Shown here: in pieces, positions 11,440 through 21,196 of the stretch
How the letters are laid out: each line of letters starts with the position of its first letter
Position numbering within the stretch: position 1 is the stretch's first letter
NCBI GenBank assembly: GCA_940671915.1
Contig: CALNVZ010003435.1
Span: forward strand, 17,084,092-17,148,091
Source of the DNA: Paracentrotus lividus
Taxonomy: Eukaryota > Echinodermata > Echinoidea > Camarodonta > Echinidae
Reading direction: 5' to 3'
Length of the DNA: 64,000 bases
Notes under the pieces: model-generated
The model's database searches: none
What the model was told of the DNA's origin: nothing
The model's input: only the letters and a program-made list of their open reading frames with translations
Program-made: the position numbers and the translations under genes

Positions 11440-12232
11440 CCTGCCCTATTTACTTTTGAAATCAATTTGATTCAATTCAATACTCAGTTTTATTTTGTTT
11501 CTAAATGATCAAATAAACAATTATAATTTAACACAAAATAGCACAATATTGTAATAAGAAATTAATTCATGCAAATAGCAAATGGTTGAGTGAGGTACTA
11601 TAAATGTCCATTTTAATACTGTGTTAATGAATAGATATCATTTTTCTTTTCGCAGATCCATGTCAGTATTGCTGAATTTAAATTGTTTTAGTTCATTCAA
11701 GGGGATGAATTTTCTTTTTCAAATGTATTATATAAATCTAGAGTTTAGAAGATTGCTGGAGAAAGCTTCCTTATAATGGGGGTATCTCACTGAGTGGCAA
11801 ATGCAGGTGAACAAAGCAAATTTGCAGAGTGCCATATTTGACTCATCGTATCAAAATCAGACACAAGTTGCCAGAAAAGAGTAAAAAAAAATTCCAACAA
11901 AACAATCCATTTTTAAAGGCTTTCCCCTTATCATTTCTACTCATTTTTTACAGAGCATATAAGAAACATTGAAAATTCAGAAAATCCAAAAAAATATTTC
12001 TCCCCAAATAAGACAGTTTTTATTATTTTGCCGATTTCCTTGACATTGTGATGCATCACATATAGTCTAGCCAACTCTGTGAATAGTAGAGTATCAATCA
12101 ACATGCCACATTTTCTTTTGTAGTACTGCTTATATTAAAAAAGAAAATGCGATATAATTTATGCATGTACATGTGCCTACGGAGTAGTGTATTACATTGC
12201 ACTGTGCAAATTTGCTTCATTCGCTAGTCAGT
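11440..12232. other. AT-rich intergenic stretch
   Basis: No gene is seen. About 11775-11830 matches one end of the MITE found complete at 61176-61425 (GGGGGTATCTCACTGAG). Confidence 0.45.
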
Positions 12233-12374
12233 CATATACTCCCAATCTATTATCATTGTTGTATTTGTATATGTTGATATGTTTATATGTTGAAAAAATG
12301 TTTCATATACTCCCAATCTATTATCATTGTTGTATTTGTATATGTTGATATGTTTATATGTTGAAAAAATGTTT
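12233..12374. repeat. 71-bp tandem duplication, two copies
   Basis: The segment starting CATATACTCCCAATCTATTA occurs at 12233 and again at 12304 with essentially no differences, so the duplication is recent. Confidence 0.92.
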
Positions 12375-13127
12375 AAAATGAAGATCACCATTTTGAGAAT
12401 TGTCTATGTATTAAATTATATTTTTATATCAGAGAGACTGTGTGATCATGTTGTGTTGATGCTGCGTACAAAAATTTCAAATGGTGTCTTTTTGAATGCA
12501 TCACTTGACCATCTAAACTGTTCTATGTTCATTGCCAACAGGTGAATCCTATGAGCCCAAAGATGAGAAATAGCCTGCTTTTACTGATCCAATGAATTAG
12601 CCTGATCAGAGAATAAAATCTCTAAATTATCCCACTATCTTGCACGTAAAGTCAGCTTACGTCCAGAAATGCCAGCACTATGGAATAAATAGAACATTAG
12701 AAATTAGAACACAAATAATGCAAATAGTTAAAACAGCTGAAACAAATGACTTCTCATGGGAGAAAGCATTAATATTTTGCTCTGTCATTCAATTTTAGGA
12801 ATGCCTGCAAATCAATATATTTCTTTCTCTTGTTAACAAGACATTTGTTTGAGTTGTTTGCCTTACTATTTGCCATATTCGCATTCTAATTTCCAATGTT
12901 ATTATTCTTCTCTTATTATTTGATAGTGTTGGCATATCTGCACATCATATTGGACTTAAGTGCATGATGTTGCAGAGTGCTTCATTATCCTGAAGCTGCT
13001 GTGCAGTGCATGTGGTATGGAAATGTGCACTGTGCACCAAGTTCAAAGTAGGTCGTAAAATTGAACTTATGTCCGAAGGTACTCCTAATTAAGCCAAATC
13101 CATTCTTCTGCTGATTTTATTGGGGCC
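12375..13127. other. AT-rich intergenic stretch
   Basis: No coding or structural signal is supported apart from scattered small inverted repeats. Confidence 0.4.
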
Positions 13128-13475
13128 TGTAACAACCGGTAATGCCTCAGCGACGCATATTGTAACACTAACGCATTATTTACATCTGGGACCAACCTTT
13201 GAGGTTGCCATCCGAAAGGTGTGACTATGGGATTCGAACCTCGGTCCGATCCGCATCAGTTTGTAGGCTGATTTTCTTTTTTCGTAATGTAAACAACTCA
13301 CATGATTTAGATATTTTTTTCCTAAAAAGTCCACAAACCGATGTAGATCGGACCGAGGTTTGAATCCCAGTCACAACTTTTGGATGGTAATGTGAAATGT
13401 TGGTCCTAGACATAAATAATGTGTTTTTGTGACATTATTCGTCGCTGCGACATTTCCGGTAGTAACACTGCCTGT
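13128..13475. mobile_element. Fold-back element with B-box-like motifs in both arms
   Basis: The left arm (13128-13270) and right arm (13310-13475) are imperfect reverse complements over about 145 bp around a short loop. Both contain a sequence like a tRNA B box: GGGATTCGAACC on the left (minus-strand GGTTCGAATCC) and GGTTTGAATCCC on the right. The structure is a large hairpin MITE, possibly derived from an inverted pair of tRNA-related elements. Confidence 0.75.
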
Positions 13476-13587
13476 TCCTGTGATCCACCTTGAACAGGAA
13501 TACATAATCTCTCATCTTTGGGCTGATACAGACACATCTTAAGATGAAGAGAGAGCACGACAAAGAGAGTCGAATCCTGACATACTT

Positions 13588-14013
13588 CTAAGTGAGATCG
13601 GAGGGAGAGTGTTGGCTATAACTTTTGGTCGGTACTGTGCATAGAGTAATTCTCTTGATCATCTCTTTGATATTAATTCTCTCAAAACATCCTCTCTCTA
13701 CCGTCACAATCGATTCTCTAAAATCTTCTCGTTCTTCTAATACAACCTCTTTTATATTCATTCTCTTTAAATTCACCCCCTCTGTCTCTCTCTCAAACAC
13801 ATTCTCTTGATCATCTCTTTGATATTGATTCTCTAAGAAACATCCTCTCTCTACCGTCACAATCGATTCTCTAAAATCTTCTCGTTCTTCTAATACAACC
13901 TCTTTTATATTCATTCTCTTTAAATTCACCCCCTCTGTCTCTCTCTCAAACACATTCTCTTGATCATCTCTTTGATATTGATTTTCTAAGAAACATCCTC
14001 TCTCTACCGTCAC
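13588..14013 (-). repeat. 153-bp tandem repeat (51 codons), open on the minus strand
   Basis: The repeat encodes MNIKEVVLEEREDFRESIV followed by TVERGCFLENQYQRDDQENV and FERETEGVNLKR, 51 residues per unit. About 2.7 near-identical units are present, with decaying related sequence continuing to 14220. The period is a multiple of three and the product is strongly charged, but no start, splice signals or homologue are recognised; pyrimidine-rich satellite is the default reading. Confidence 0.6.
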
Positions 14014-14239
14014 TATCGATTCTCTAAAATCTTCTCACTCTCAATCATCTCTTTCATACATACAATGTACATTCTCTAAAATTATCCTCTATTTCTCACT
14101 CTCAATTACATTCTCTAAAATTATCCTCTATTCTCTACCTTCACTATCAATTCTCTAAAACCATCTCTTTTATATTCATTCTCTAAATTCGTCTCTCTCC
14201 ACCTCTCTTTATCTCTTTTGTATCCATTCTATGAAACAA

Positions 14240-14270
<31 letters not shown>
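14014..14270. repeat. Pyrimidine-rich decayed repeats and (CT)n
   Basis: Degenerate ATTCTCTAAAA-containing units pass into a pure (CT)n tract of about 15 dinucleotides at 14241-14272. T- and C-runs follow to 14412. Confidence 0.8.
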
Positions 14271-14275
<5 letters not shown>

Positions 14276-14447
14276 CATCTCTTTCACACTCATTCTTTGA
14301 AATCACCCTCTTCCATCTACCTACCCTCCGATATGCAACATTCTCTTTCCAAATCTACTTTTTTTTTTCTAATATCCCTCATCTGCCCCCCCCCTCTTTT
14401 TTTTTTTTTTTTAATCCCCTGCCTAATCCCCCTTCACTTTTTCCTGC

Positions 14448-14619
14448 TACAGTCTACTCCTGTTATAACAAGGTGATCATGACCAAGCCAGAAACCTTGT
14501 TTTCACAAAATCTCAGAATAGTGACAACATGTGCACATGATTGAAATAAGGACCAGGAAAATTGCCTAGTTTAAAACAAAATCCCATATTTGTGCTTGTC
14601 TTAACGCGAGTAGACTGTA
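14448..14619. mobile_element. Short MITE with TACAGTCTACTC terminal repeats
   Basis: Left end TACAGTCTACTCCTGTTATA and right end TTAACGCGAGTAGACTGTA are inverted repeats. The same family type surrounds 35757-36543. Confidence 0.6.
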
Positions 14620-14623
14620 TCAA

Positions 14624-14728
14624 ATATCATCGGCCTCATGCCAAAAGTTCCTTACCTTTTTAGTATGTGTGCAATATAAAAGGCCTTTAAGAATGCTAAG
14701 GCCCTTTTGGCATTTATGCCGATGATAT
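14624..14728. repeat. Hairpin adjacent to the preceding MITE
   Basis: ATATCATCGGCCTCATGCC at the left pairs with GGCATTTATGCCGATGATAT at the right, giving an arm of about 25 bp and a loop of about 55 bp. Confidence 0.6.
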
Positions 14729-15300
14729 GTGAAAGGGGATAGTACAGGAGACAGTAAGAAAAGAAGAAATTTACATTTTTCATCCAATTTCAGTGTCTTG
14801 GGTTTCACGAAATCAAAAATACTCTGGCACATGATTCACATCAAGAGAAAATTTTATTCTGTTCATCTATTTCACACAACTTGAAACATGCATTTCTTTA
14901 TAAACAAAAGTTGAGCATGCATCAAGATAAATATTCAAATTGTCATACAAATGTATAAGGTACAGTTTGAAGAAGAAGAAAAAATACTTCTGAGTCCTGA
15001 ATAAATACATGTGGCACAACAAAAGCATCCTACAAAGTTTTGTTTCTGCATAATTCCAGATAGAAGAATTAATTACCTACATACAAAAAAAATAATTCGG
15101 AATCAAGCACAATTACCGTAACATGTTAGGCAAAGCATTTGGTGTTGCAAAATGGACATTTTTATGGAATTTAATTTGTTTAACATACTCTACCAGAGAG
15201 ATGATTAACAATAACTAATAATAAGAAAAAAAAACATCAATTTACATTAAATCCTTGATTTTATCTGTATTATAAATTACATTGTTGTTAAATTAATCGA
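14729..15300. other. AT-rich intergenic stretch
   Basis: No supported gene; T/A-rich sequence, possibly distal 3' UTR of HSBP1 or intergenic. Confidence 0.35.
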
Positions 15301-15307
15301 ATGAATT

Positions 15308-15540
15308 ACTGTAGTCGTGGAAATATTCGCGGTACATTAATTTTTTGCGGATTTCGCGCGAAGATTGGCAGGCGCGAATTAAAAAACCCGCGAATATGTG
15401 AACATGCTTTTGTATGCATGTATTGGGAGGGTTCAACTGCGTGCTTACGAACATGCAGCGCAAATTCAAGAACCTGTGAACATTCTTTGAGGCCGCTCAG
15501 CGCGAAAATTACAGCGAATACAGTATGTTCTCATTGCCAA
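15308..15540. mobile_element. CpG-rich palindromic MITE
   Basis: Internal complementary motifs (TATTCGCGG with CCGCGAATA; GCGAATTAAAAAACCCGCG; TACTGTA at the left, TACAGTA at the right) mark a compact self-complementary element, unusually CpG-rich against an AT-rich background. Confidence 0.5.
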
Positions 15541-16800
15541 TGAATGATTGACATGATTATTCATTTGCATAGCCAAAGAATCATAACTTTTGGTTGGTTT
15601 ATTCTTTATGATTTTGTAATTACAATTTGTAAATTATTTTACAGGCCAAGAGATGTAAAAAAACACAGACATTAGCGAAGCAAAATGTACATACAATAAT
15701 ATAAAGCCATATTCTAGAGGACCTTTACTTTTACACAATTACATACAAAGCAGTATGGGTTACTAAAGCAAAATTATATTCTGAAGTGTATTCCCCAGTG
15801 TACCCTTACATCTAGGGATCATCATACAAAGTACATGTATGATAATGATGGTTGGAAAATTTTAATACATCTCTGCTATTACTAGAATTTCAACCCAAAA
15901 TACCACCAACTACATTTGTAGGTATATGATTAAAATAACATGGTTGATGAATATTTCGATGGCAAAAATTGATTGCATACATCCAATTTAATGTGTGTAT
16001 GTCACCTGCCTTCTCTTTAAAAAAATCCAAATGCAAGTCTTGATTAAAGTTTCATAGAATTAGGGGTTACTGAATTGTTACATTGAATGATGGCAATTAT
16101 GACTGTGTCTTTCCAACGAAGTCATTCCTCAGGTATGGATTTGAACAGAGAAAATATTGCACCACATTTGTCCTAGCAATTTTGTGTTTGTAATCAGGGG
16201 ACAGGTCTTCAATTTACACAATATACATGTACTTGCACATCATACTGTCTCTAAAATACTCTAGCTAAAGTATCTATAGAATGTTTATAGAGGAATATAA
16301 AACAAGAGACTATGAGAATGTACAAAATGGTTTCTACAAAACAATAATCACATATTAATAACAATTACTTTGACATAACAATAACATAGCTAGGAGTAAA
16401 TCATCAGTTTCTATGTTAATTTATCAACAAAATAAAACATTAGCTGAACTGTTTAAAGGACACTTTCATACATTTCCATCTGGAAGAGCATCAAGATGAA
16501 TTCAAATTTATCATTTGCTAGAAAAGGAGAGAATATGTTAATGGTGTTTTTTTTTTAATTATGCGTAAAATCATGAAATTATTTCACTCATTACCTTTCA
16601 AAGAGCACACTTGTTCCAAACTTTTTCAACTAGAGTTTTAAACAGAGGTAAAGCATAGAAATTATACGGGATATGGTGGTTACTGTTTTGTCATCCTTTC
16701 ATTGGATTCAAATACTGAAAATTAAAAGCAAAGTTATATCTAAACCCAGAAAAATGTAAAGCATTTGGAGTAAACAATTCAAACCAACGTCAAATGATTC
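15541..16800. other. Region 3' of HSBP1
   Basis: No gene is seen. It is AT-rich with many small inverted repeats and may contain the HSBP1 3' end, since candidate reverse-strand AATAAA motifs exist (for example plus-strand TTTATT near 15599). Confidence 0.4.
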
Positions 16801-17272
16801 TACAGTCTGTGTCAAATAAAATGGTACAGTTGGAAAACATTTTTTTATAGTGTGAAGGTTAATATCAACGTGGTATTGTTTGTTATTTTCATAAAGCAGG
16901 AATATCACTCTTTCTTCTGCAATTTTTTCCATCACATTTGGTGCAGTATTTTTTTGAGATATGACTAATTTTCTACAATCAAGAAAAATCCATTTTTCGC
17001 ACGCCGTCCCATGCCTTTGTGTACGATTTCGCATTATGACCGTGAATTCAGCGCTCCAGAACAATAGAAGTGCGTAATTTCGATTTGTTCCTCGTCGCAC
17101 AAAACTTAGCATAACTTTTGTTTTACAAAAGCAAATTATACAGGACAAAGCGCATCAGCAAGAAAAATCTTTTGGCTTTAATTTGGTACCACAAACACAC
17201 ATTATACGAAAAGATTTCACACCTAAATGATTTTTTTCCCCGACTGTACCATTTTTTTTGACACAGACTGTA
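16801..17272 (-). mobile_element. MITE family 1, copy 2, in the HSBP1 3' flank
   Basis: The 472-bp element has TACAGTCTGTGTCAAA at its left end and TTTGACACAGACTGTA at its right end. It lies inverted relative to copy 1. Its edge is 54 bp beyond the HSBP1 stop codon, so it is probably transcribed within the 3' UTR. Confidence 0.9.
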
Positions 17273-17326
17273 TGTGAAAGGACCTTGCGATATTGCCATG
17301 GTGGATTGTTCAAATATGGCTGGAGT

Positions 17327-19869
17327 CTACTTGTCTGTTTTCTCCGACTCATCGACCCCAGCTTGCATCATTAGGTCAGCGACGCTCTTCTCCAAGTCAT
17401 CGATTCGGTTTCCCATCTCATCTAGTGCAGACAAATAGCAGTCAAGGAACAGTAACATCTCATTGTAAGTCAATTTTTGTAATATCTTAAATGTTTCAAA
17501 TATTCTAACTACGTTTATGTTTCCAGGAACAACTTTGACTTTACTCAATGTCCTTACATACATCATGTACCAAGACTGTTTTCAGTATGTACTCATTCTA
17601 ACAACATTTAATGCATTTGTGAAATTATATCATAATTACGTCCTAAATAGTAACTAGCATAAAATGTCACTCTCATAGTTATAAAGGATTTAATATAAAG
17701 GAATTCATCAGAATTTCTGTCAATTTGTTACAACTTTTACAAGAAATACTTATTTTTCTTATCATTTTATAGTAATTTGGTATTTTTTTTTGTATAAATA
17801 ATTGTTCATTTAATCTCTTTGAATGTTGTATATTTGTTTGACGGTTATATATTTACTTTGTAAACTGAATGTAATTCAGCCTTTAGGCTGCCATTTTCAG
17901 TATTTTTTAAATAAACCATGAATAAACCATAGATAAATAAATAGATACATGTAAGTAACAAGCTGATGAAATAATTTATTTTAATTTTTTATTTAATAAG
18001 CACAGTCATGTAGTAGACTTTTGGTCCTGAAAATTAAGCATACAAACAGTAAAGTACAGTGCCTCCTTTTATGAGATATAAGGACCAAGGCAAATTAGTC
18101 AAAAAACAAACAAAAAATAGGCAAAAAATGCATTTTACATTTTAAAAGTTGAGAACAAAGAATTTGATCATGAATAATGAAATATCTTTGTGAGCTCCTT
18201 TTTATTTATTTTATTTTATTATTTTTTAAAATGTAAATTATGGAAAATGCAAAAGATTTAATTTGAATCAATTACAACACTTTCTTCCACTTTCTTCTTT
18301 CTAATTTTGTTTTGTCCTGTGTTGAGTTCACCATTCACTAATTGCTAGTCCATTACACTCCGGATCTTACAGTATGAGCACAAACGCTACATGATTTTCC
18401 TAAATCTTCCTTATCCCAATGTGCAAACTAATGTATTACATACAATACATCATGTGCCTGGCTTGATAAAACATCAGGGGTCCTACGAACGATTTTCACT
18501 GTGGATCCAACAGTTTTAACACTTGGGCCCATGTACAAACAGAACACCCAAAACATTTCAACCTAGAACCTTTGTGATTAATTAATTTCAATAGCTTTGT
18601 TTAGAGCACATGCATGGTGCCCCTTTAAAATTTAAGATCCTAAGCCTAAATCCTTATCCATGAGTGTAGCTGAGCTTGAAATGAGGCAATTGAGATACAA
18701 TAAATTACTTCTTACGAGTACTCCGTATGTTTTTGTAGATCATTAACATGAGCTAATTAACGTGATTTCAAATGGTGGAAGAAAAGAACAAATTTAATGA
18801 AAAGTATATATACACAAAGTTTATGATAAGGATATTCCTGCCAATGATTCGGTCAGACATCGACTGGAAGTTGTTCTGCATTTGCTCCAAAAGTTGTTGT
18901 ACCTGAATGAATTTGATTTAAAATACGGAGTTCAGATTTAGAGCTTTAGACAACCAATTGAAAACAATATTAGACCTTAATCAAGCACACCTAATTGCAT
19001 GTATGGCACAAAAACGACGAGATTCCAACAACCTGAGTTACCTGACGTGGAAAGAAGATAGAATTAGCTATCTAGTAATTACAAAAAGAAAGAGCTTGCA
19101 TTAAATGACAACTTTCATGGGCCCTTATTATTGTTCTAAACAGGGTCGCTTTCTGAAAGTCTTCTCCTTGAATTTTGCCATTTGTCCCATATCTGTTGAT
19201 TTCAATTTTGAATGAAACATGCATACATGTAAGAGCATATTTTTGTGACTTGAGTTGAAAGACAATGCAGAGCTAATAATGCAGTTTTGTATCCTCTACA
19301 CACCACCCTACCCTACCCTATTCCACAGCACGAGGGTCGCTGTCAATTCTATCCTAAGCTAACATCGGTTTCCCTATCCTGGCCGCTCCAACACTATCAA
19401 GCCAGTATCTAAATAGGAATTTCCAGATCTACTTGTACCACACTCAGCACATGCGGGTCAGCCCCAACGATCTCCGAATCGAAGCGGAGGGATGAGGGGG
19501 GGGGGGGTGTTTCATCAACACTTTAAATATGAAATTCAATTAGCACCGACAACGCTGCACTCAAATCTTAGTCTCACTTTTAACATTGACATTGACAATA
19601 AAAATAAAACATTGAACTCTCTCACACTTGACACTCATGCAAAGTAAGTTACTCACAGTCATCTCTCGCAACATCATCACACACAGTCACAGTACAGTCC
19701 AACAGATTTAGGCTTTGCATTTGATTTGCACACAAACGTCTCACAAACATTGTCATTGATTGCAACATCGAAATCAACATCTGGTAACTATTATACTCAC
19801 AAACTGTGTCAAGTCTTGGACATTTTGTCCACCAGCAGGATCTGCAATATCTTGTTTTGTGTCAGTCAT
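17327..19869 (-). CDS. HSBP1: Heat shock factor-binding protein 1 (HSBP1), 3 coding exons
   Basis: Complete 77-residue protein from three exons: 19801-19869 (23 codons from ATG), 18836-18902 and 17327-17424 (stop TAG). Coding lengths 69+67+98 = 234 nt are in frame throughout. The product has the HSBP1 hallmarks: VQDLTQ near the N-terminus, then a continuous amphipathic coiled coil with QMQNNFQSMSDRIIGR, RIDDLEK and ADLMMQAGV, ending in an acidic/lysine tail. Length matches the family (76 residues in human, from memory). HSBP1 forms a small coiled-coil oligomer that binds the trimerisation heptad repeats of active HSF1 and dampens the heat-shock response. Intron 1 (18903-19800) is GT-AG; intron 2 (17425-18835) is AT-AC. 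A MITE lies 54 bp past the stop codon, probably inside the 3' UTR. The gene is divergent from the F-box gene to its right. Confidence 0.93.
17425..18835 (-). other. U12-type AT-AC intron of HSBP1
   Basis: Read on the minus strand, the intron begins ATATCCTTATC immediately after codon AGG plus A, and ends CTGCAC immediately before TAGATGAG. Joining A with TA gives an Ile codon and restores the family sequence IIGRIDEM exactly. No GT dinucleotide is available at the required donor point. A branch-site match TTCCTTGAC lies at 17441-17449, with the branch adenosine (17442) 17 nt from the last intron base. Donor, branch site and spacing all fit the minor (U12-dependent) spliceosome consensus, and the terminal dinucleotides are the AT-AC subtype. 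Confidence 0.88.
17860..17945 (+). mobile_element. Possible LINE 3' tail in HSBP1 intron 2
   Basis: The end resembles a CR1-type 3' terminus (CAGCCTTTAGGCTGCCATTT then repeated AATAAACCATG). A similar ending is at 35680-35745. Confidence 0.35.
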
Positions 19870-20110
19870 GATAAATAGCTAGATTATAATCGTATCAGAA
19901 AGAAAGAAATTAATTGTCTTCAGACTCACTCACTCAATCAGACTTTACTCTTTAGTCTAAGTTCAGTGTTTTATTGTGCCAATTGCAATTGCCATTTCCG
20001 GGATAAAAAATCTCTGTAAATTCAAATTAAGTTACATTGTTGATCAATCGAATATTAAAATGACTAAACAAAATATTTTTGTTAATTTTCGTAAACATAA
20101 TTACATCAAT
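19870..20110. promoter_or_regulatory. Candidate bidirectional promoter between HSBP1 and the F-box gene
   Basis: The HSBP1 ATG is at 19869 (minus) and a possible non-coding first exon of the F-box gene ends at 20202 (plus), leaving only about 0.3 kb for both promoters. The interval contains a CCAAT core (TGCCAATTGC, about 19976-19985) and a TTCCGG/CCGGAA core of the ETS type near 19996. No TATA box is obvious. Head-to-head spacing this tight commonly means a shared promoter; that is inference. Confidence 0.4.
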
Positions 20111-20149
20111 AATATTTTGATTAATATTTTTAGATGAAAATATCTAAAT

Positions 20150-20202
20150 AGTTGTGAGTGTGCCTGGAGATACAGACGCCAAATTAGCAAATATTGAGGG
20201 AG
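20150..20202 (+). other. Possible 5' UTR exon of the F-box gene
   Basis: A strong donor (GGGAG followed by gtaagt) ends a short non-coding stretch at 20202, and the first coding exon begins just after an acceptor (tttttgtcag at 21195), so an upstream non-coding exon is required. The exact 5' end cannot be read from the sequence. Confidence 0.33.
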
Positions 20203-20600
20203 GTAAGTTTGATAAAATGATGATTTCAAATAGTCGCAGTATTTCAATTTTGATGTTTGTGCTTTTTATATGATGTAACTAACCATTTGGGATGTAAATA
20301 AATAATGTTATACCATGATAGTGATTAAAATCTACAAAAAAACTTTGCTCAATCATCCACCTAGCAGCCGCTTGCCGCATCAGACAGCTGGCTTCGGAAA
20401 TTGGTCAGGGCAGCACCTGGCACCCGCCCGAGCGTATACCCGTTGGTTATAGGATGGGGGGGGGGGGTGCGATGTCCGGACACTTAACAAAAATTTCTAG
20501 AGAACAAAACACCAAACAAACATCAATTTCCAATCTTGGGGGGTTGGAGCAATTTCTAGAGAACAGACAGCTATGAAAAAAATGATTTTTTTTCTTTTTT

Positions 20601-20927
20601 TCATAGCTGTCTGGTTCCAATATAATAACAGCAAACGTTGCGTGTGTTTCTACCAATTTCAACTTTGCATGGTTTCTACCGTTGGAGACAAATGAATGAA
20701 TTAATTGTCTATTTAACATCCCAACGGCAACGGCATTATCGCTACGGCCACTCCGGTGGTCTAGCGGTTATGACGGTGGTCTAGCAATCCACAGCTGGTC
20801 GTGGGTTCGAATCCCGCCCGGGCAGCCTATGATTTTTTTCATAGCTGTTTGGTTCCAATATTTATCACACAGCAGTTGCGTGTGTTTCTACCAATTTGCA
20901 TGGTTTCTACCGTTGGAGACAAATGAA
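20601..20927. repeat. Direct repeats flanking a tRNA-like segment
   Basis: A segment of about 90 bp (TCATAGCTGTCTGGTTCCAA through TACCGTTGGAGACAAATGAA) occurs at 20601-20696 and again at 20839-20927. The tRNA-like sequence lies between the copies. Confidence 0.8.
20746..20825 (+). pseudogene. tRNA-like segment (tRNA-derived SINE head or pseudogene)
   Basis: An A-box-like TGGTCTAGCGGTTATGAC and a perfect B box GGTTCGAATCC (in GTGGGTTCGAATCCCGCCC) are spaced as in tRNA genes. An anticodon-type stem-loop GTGGT-CTAGCAA-TCCAC can be drawn, with AGC in the anticodon place. The acceptor stem does not pair and GGTGGTCTAGC is internally duplicated, so this is not a functional tRNA. Confidence 0.45.
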
Positions 20928-21196
20928 CATTGTTCTTGTTATTAAATAATTATTTGAAATTTTTTGTTAGATTGATCATTTAAATATGAAGAGAGGAATA
21001 ACATTGATGAATCTTAACATTTTATTTTGTAGGGTCTATGGGAATTGAGGTCAAACTGTAGGTGCGCAGACTTAGGCACTTCCTTCATACTCCTTTCTCC
21101 CCTACCCTACGGCCCACATACCAGCAATGGCCAGGAAATAAGTTGACGTCATCATAGATATCTATGAAATTTGAAGGAATTCTTATTTTTGTCAGA

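Noticed and set aside
14218..14544. Frames rich in Ser, Leu and Phe (SLSLSLSL)
   Set aside because: They translate a (CT)n tract and adjacent T/C runs; no start context or family.
16708..17148. 146-codon minus-strand frame as a host gene
   Set aside because: It lies almost wholly within MITE family 1.
17327..17566. HSBP1 as a single-exon, 79-residue protein starting MMYVRTLSK
   Set aside because: The N-terminal part is intronic translation; only the last 32 codons match HSBP1, and the missing part is found in two upstream exons.
20746..20825. A functional tRNA-Ala(AGC) gene
   Set aside because: A and B boxes are present, but no acceptor stem pairs and the anticodon arm is internally duplicated.
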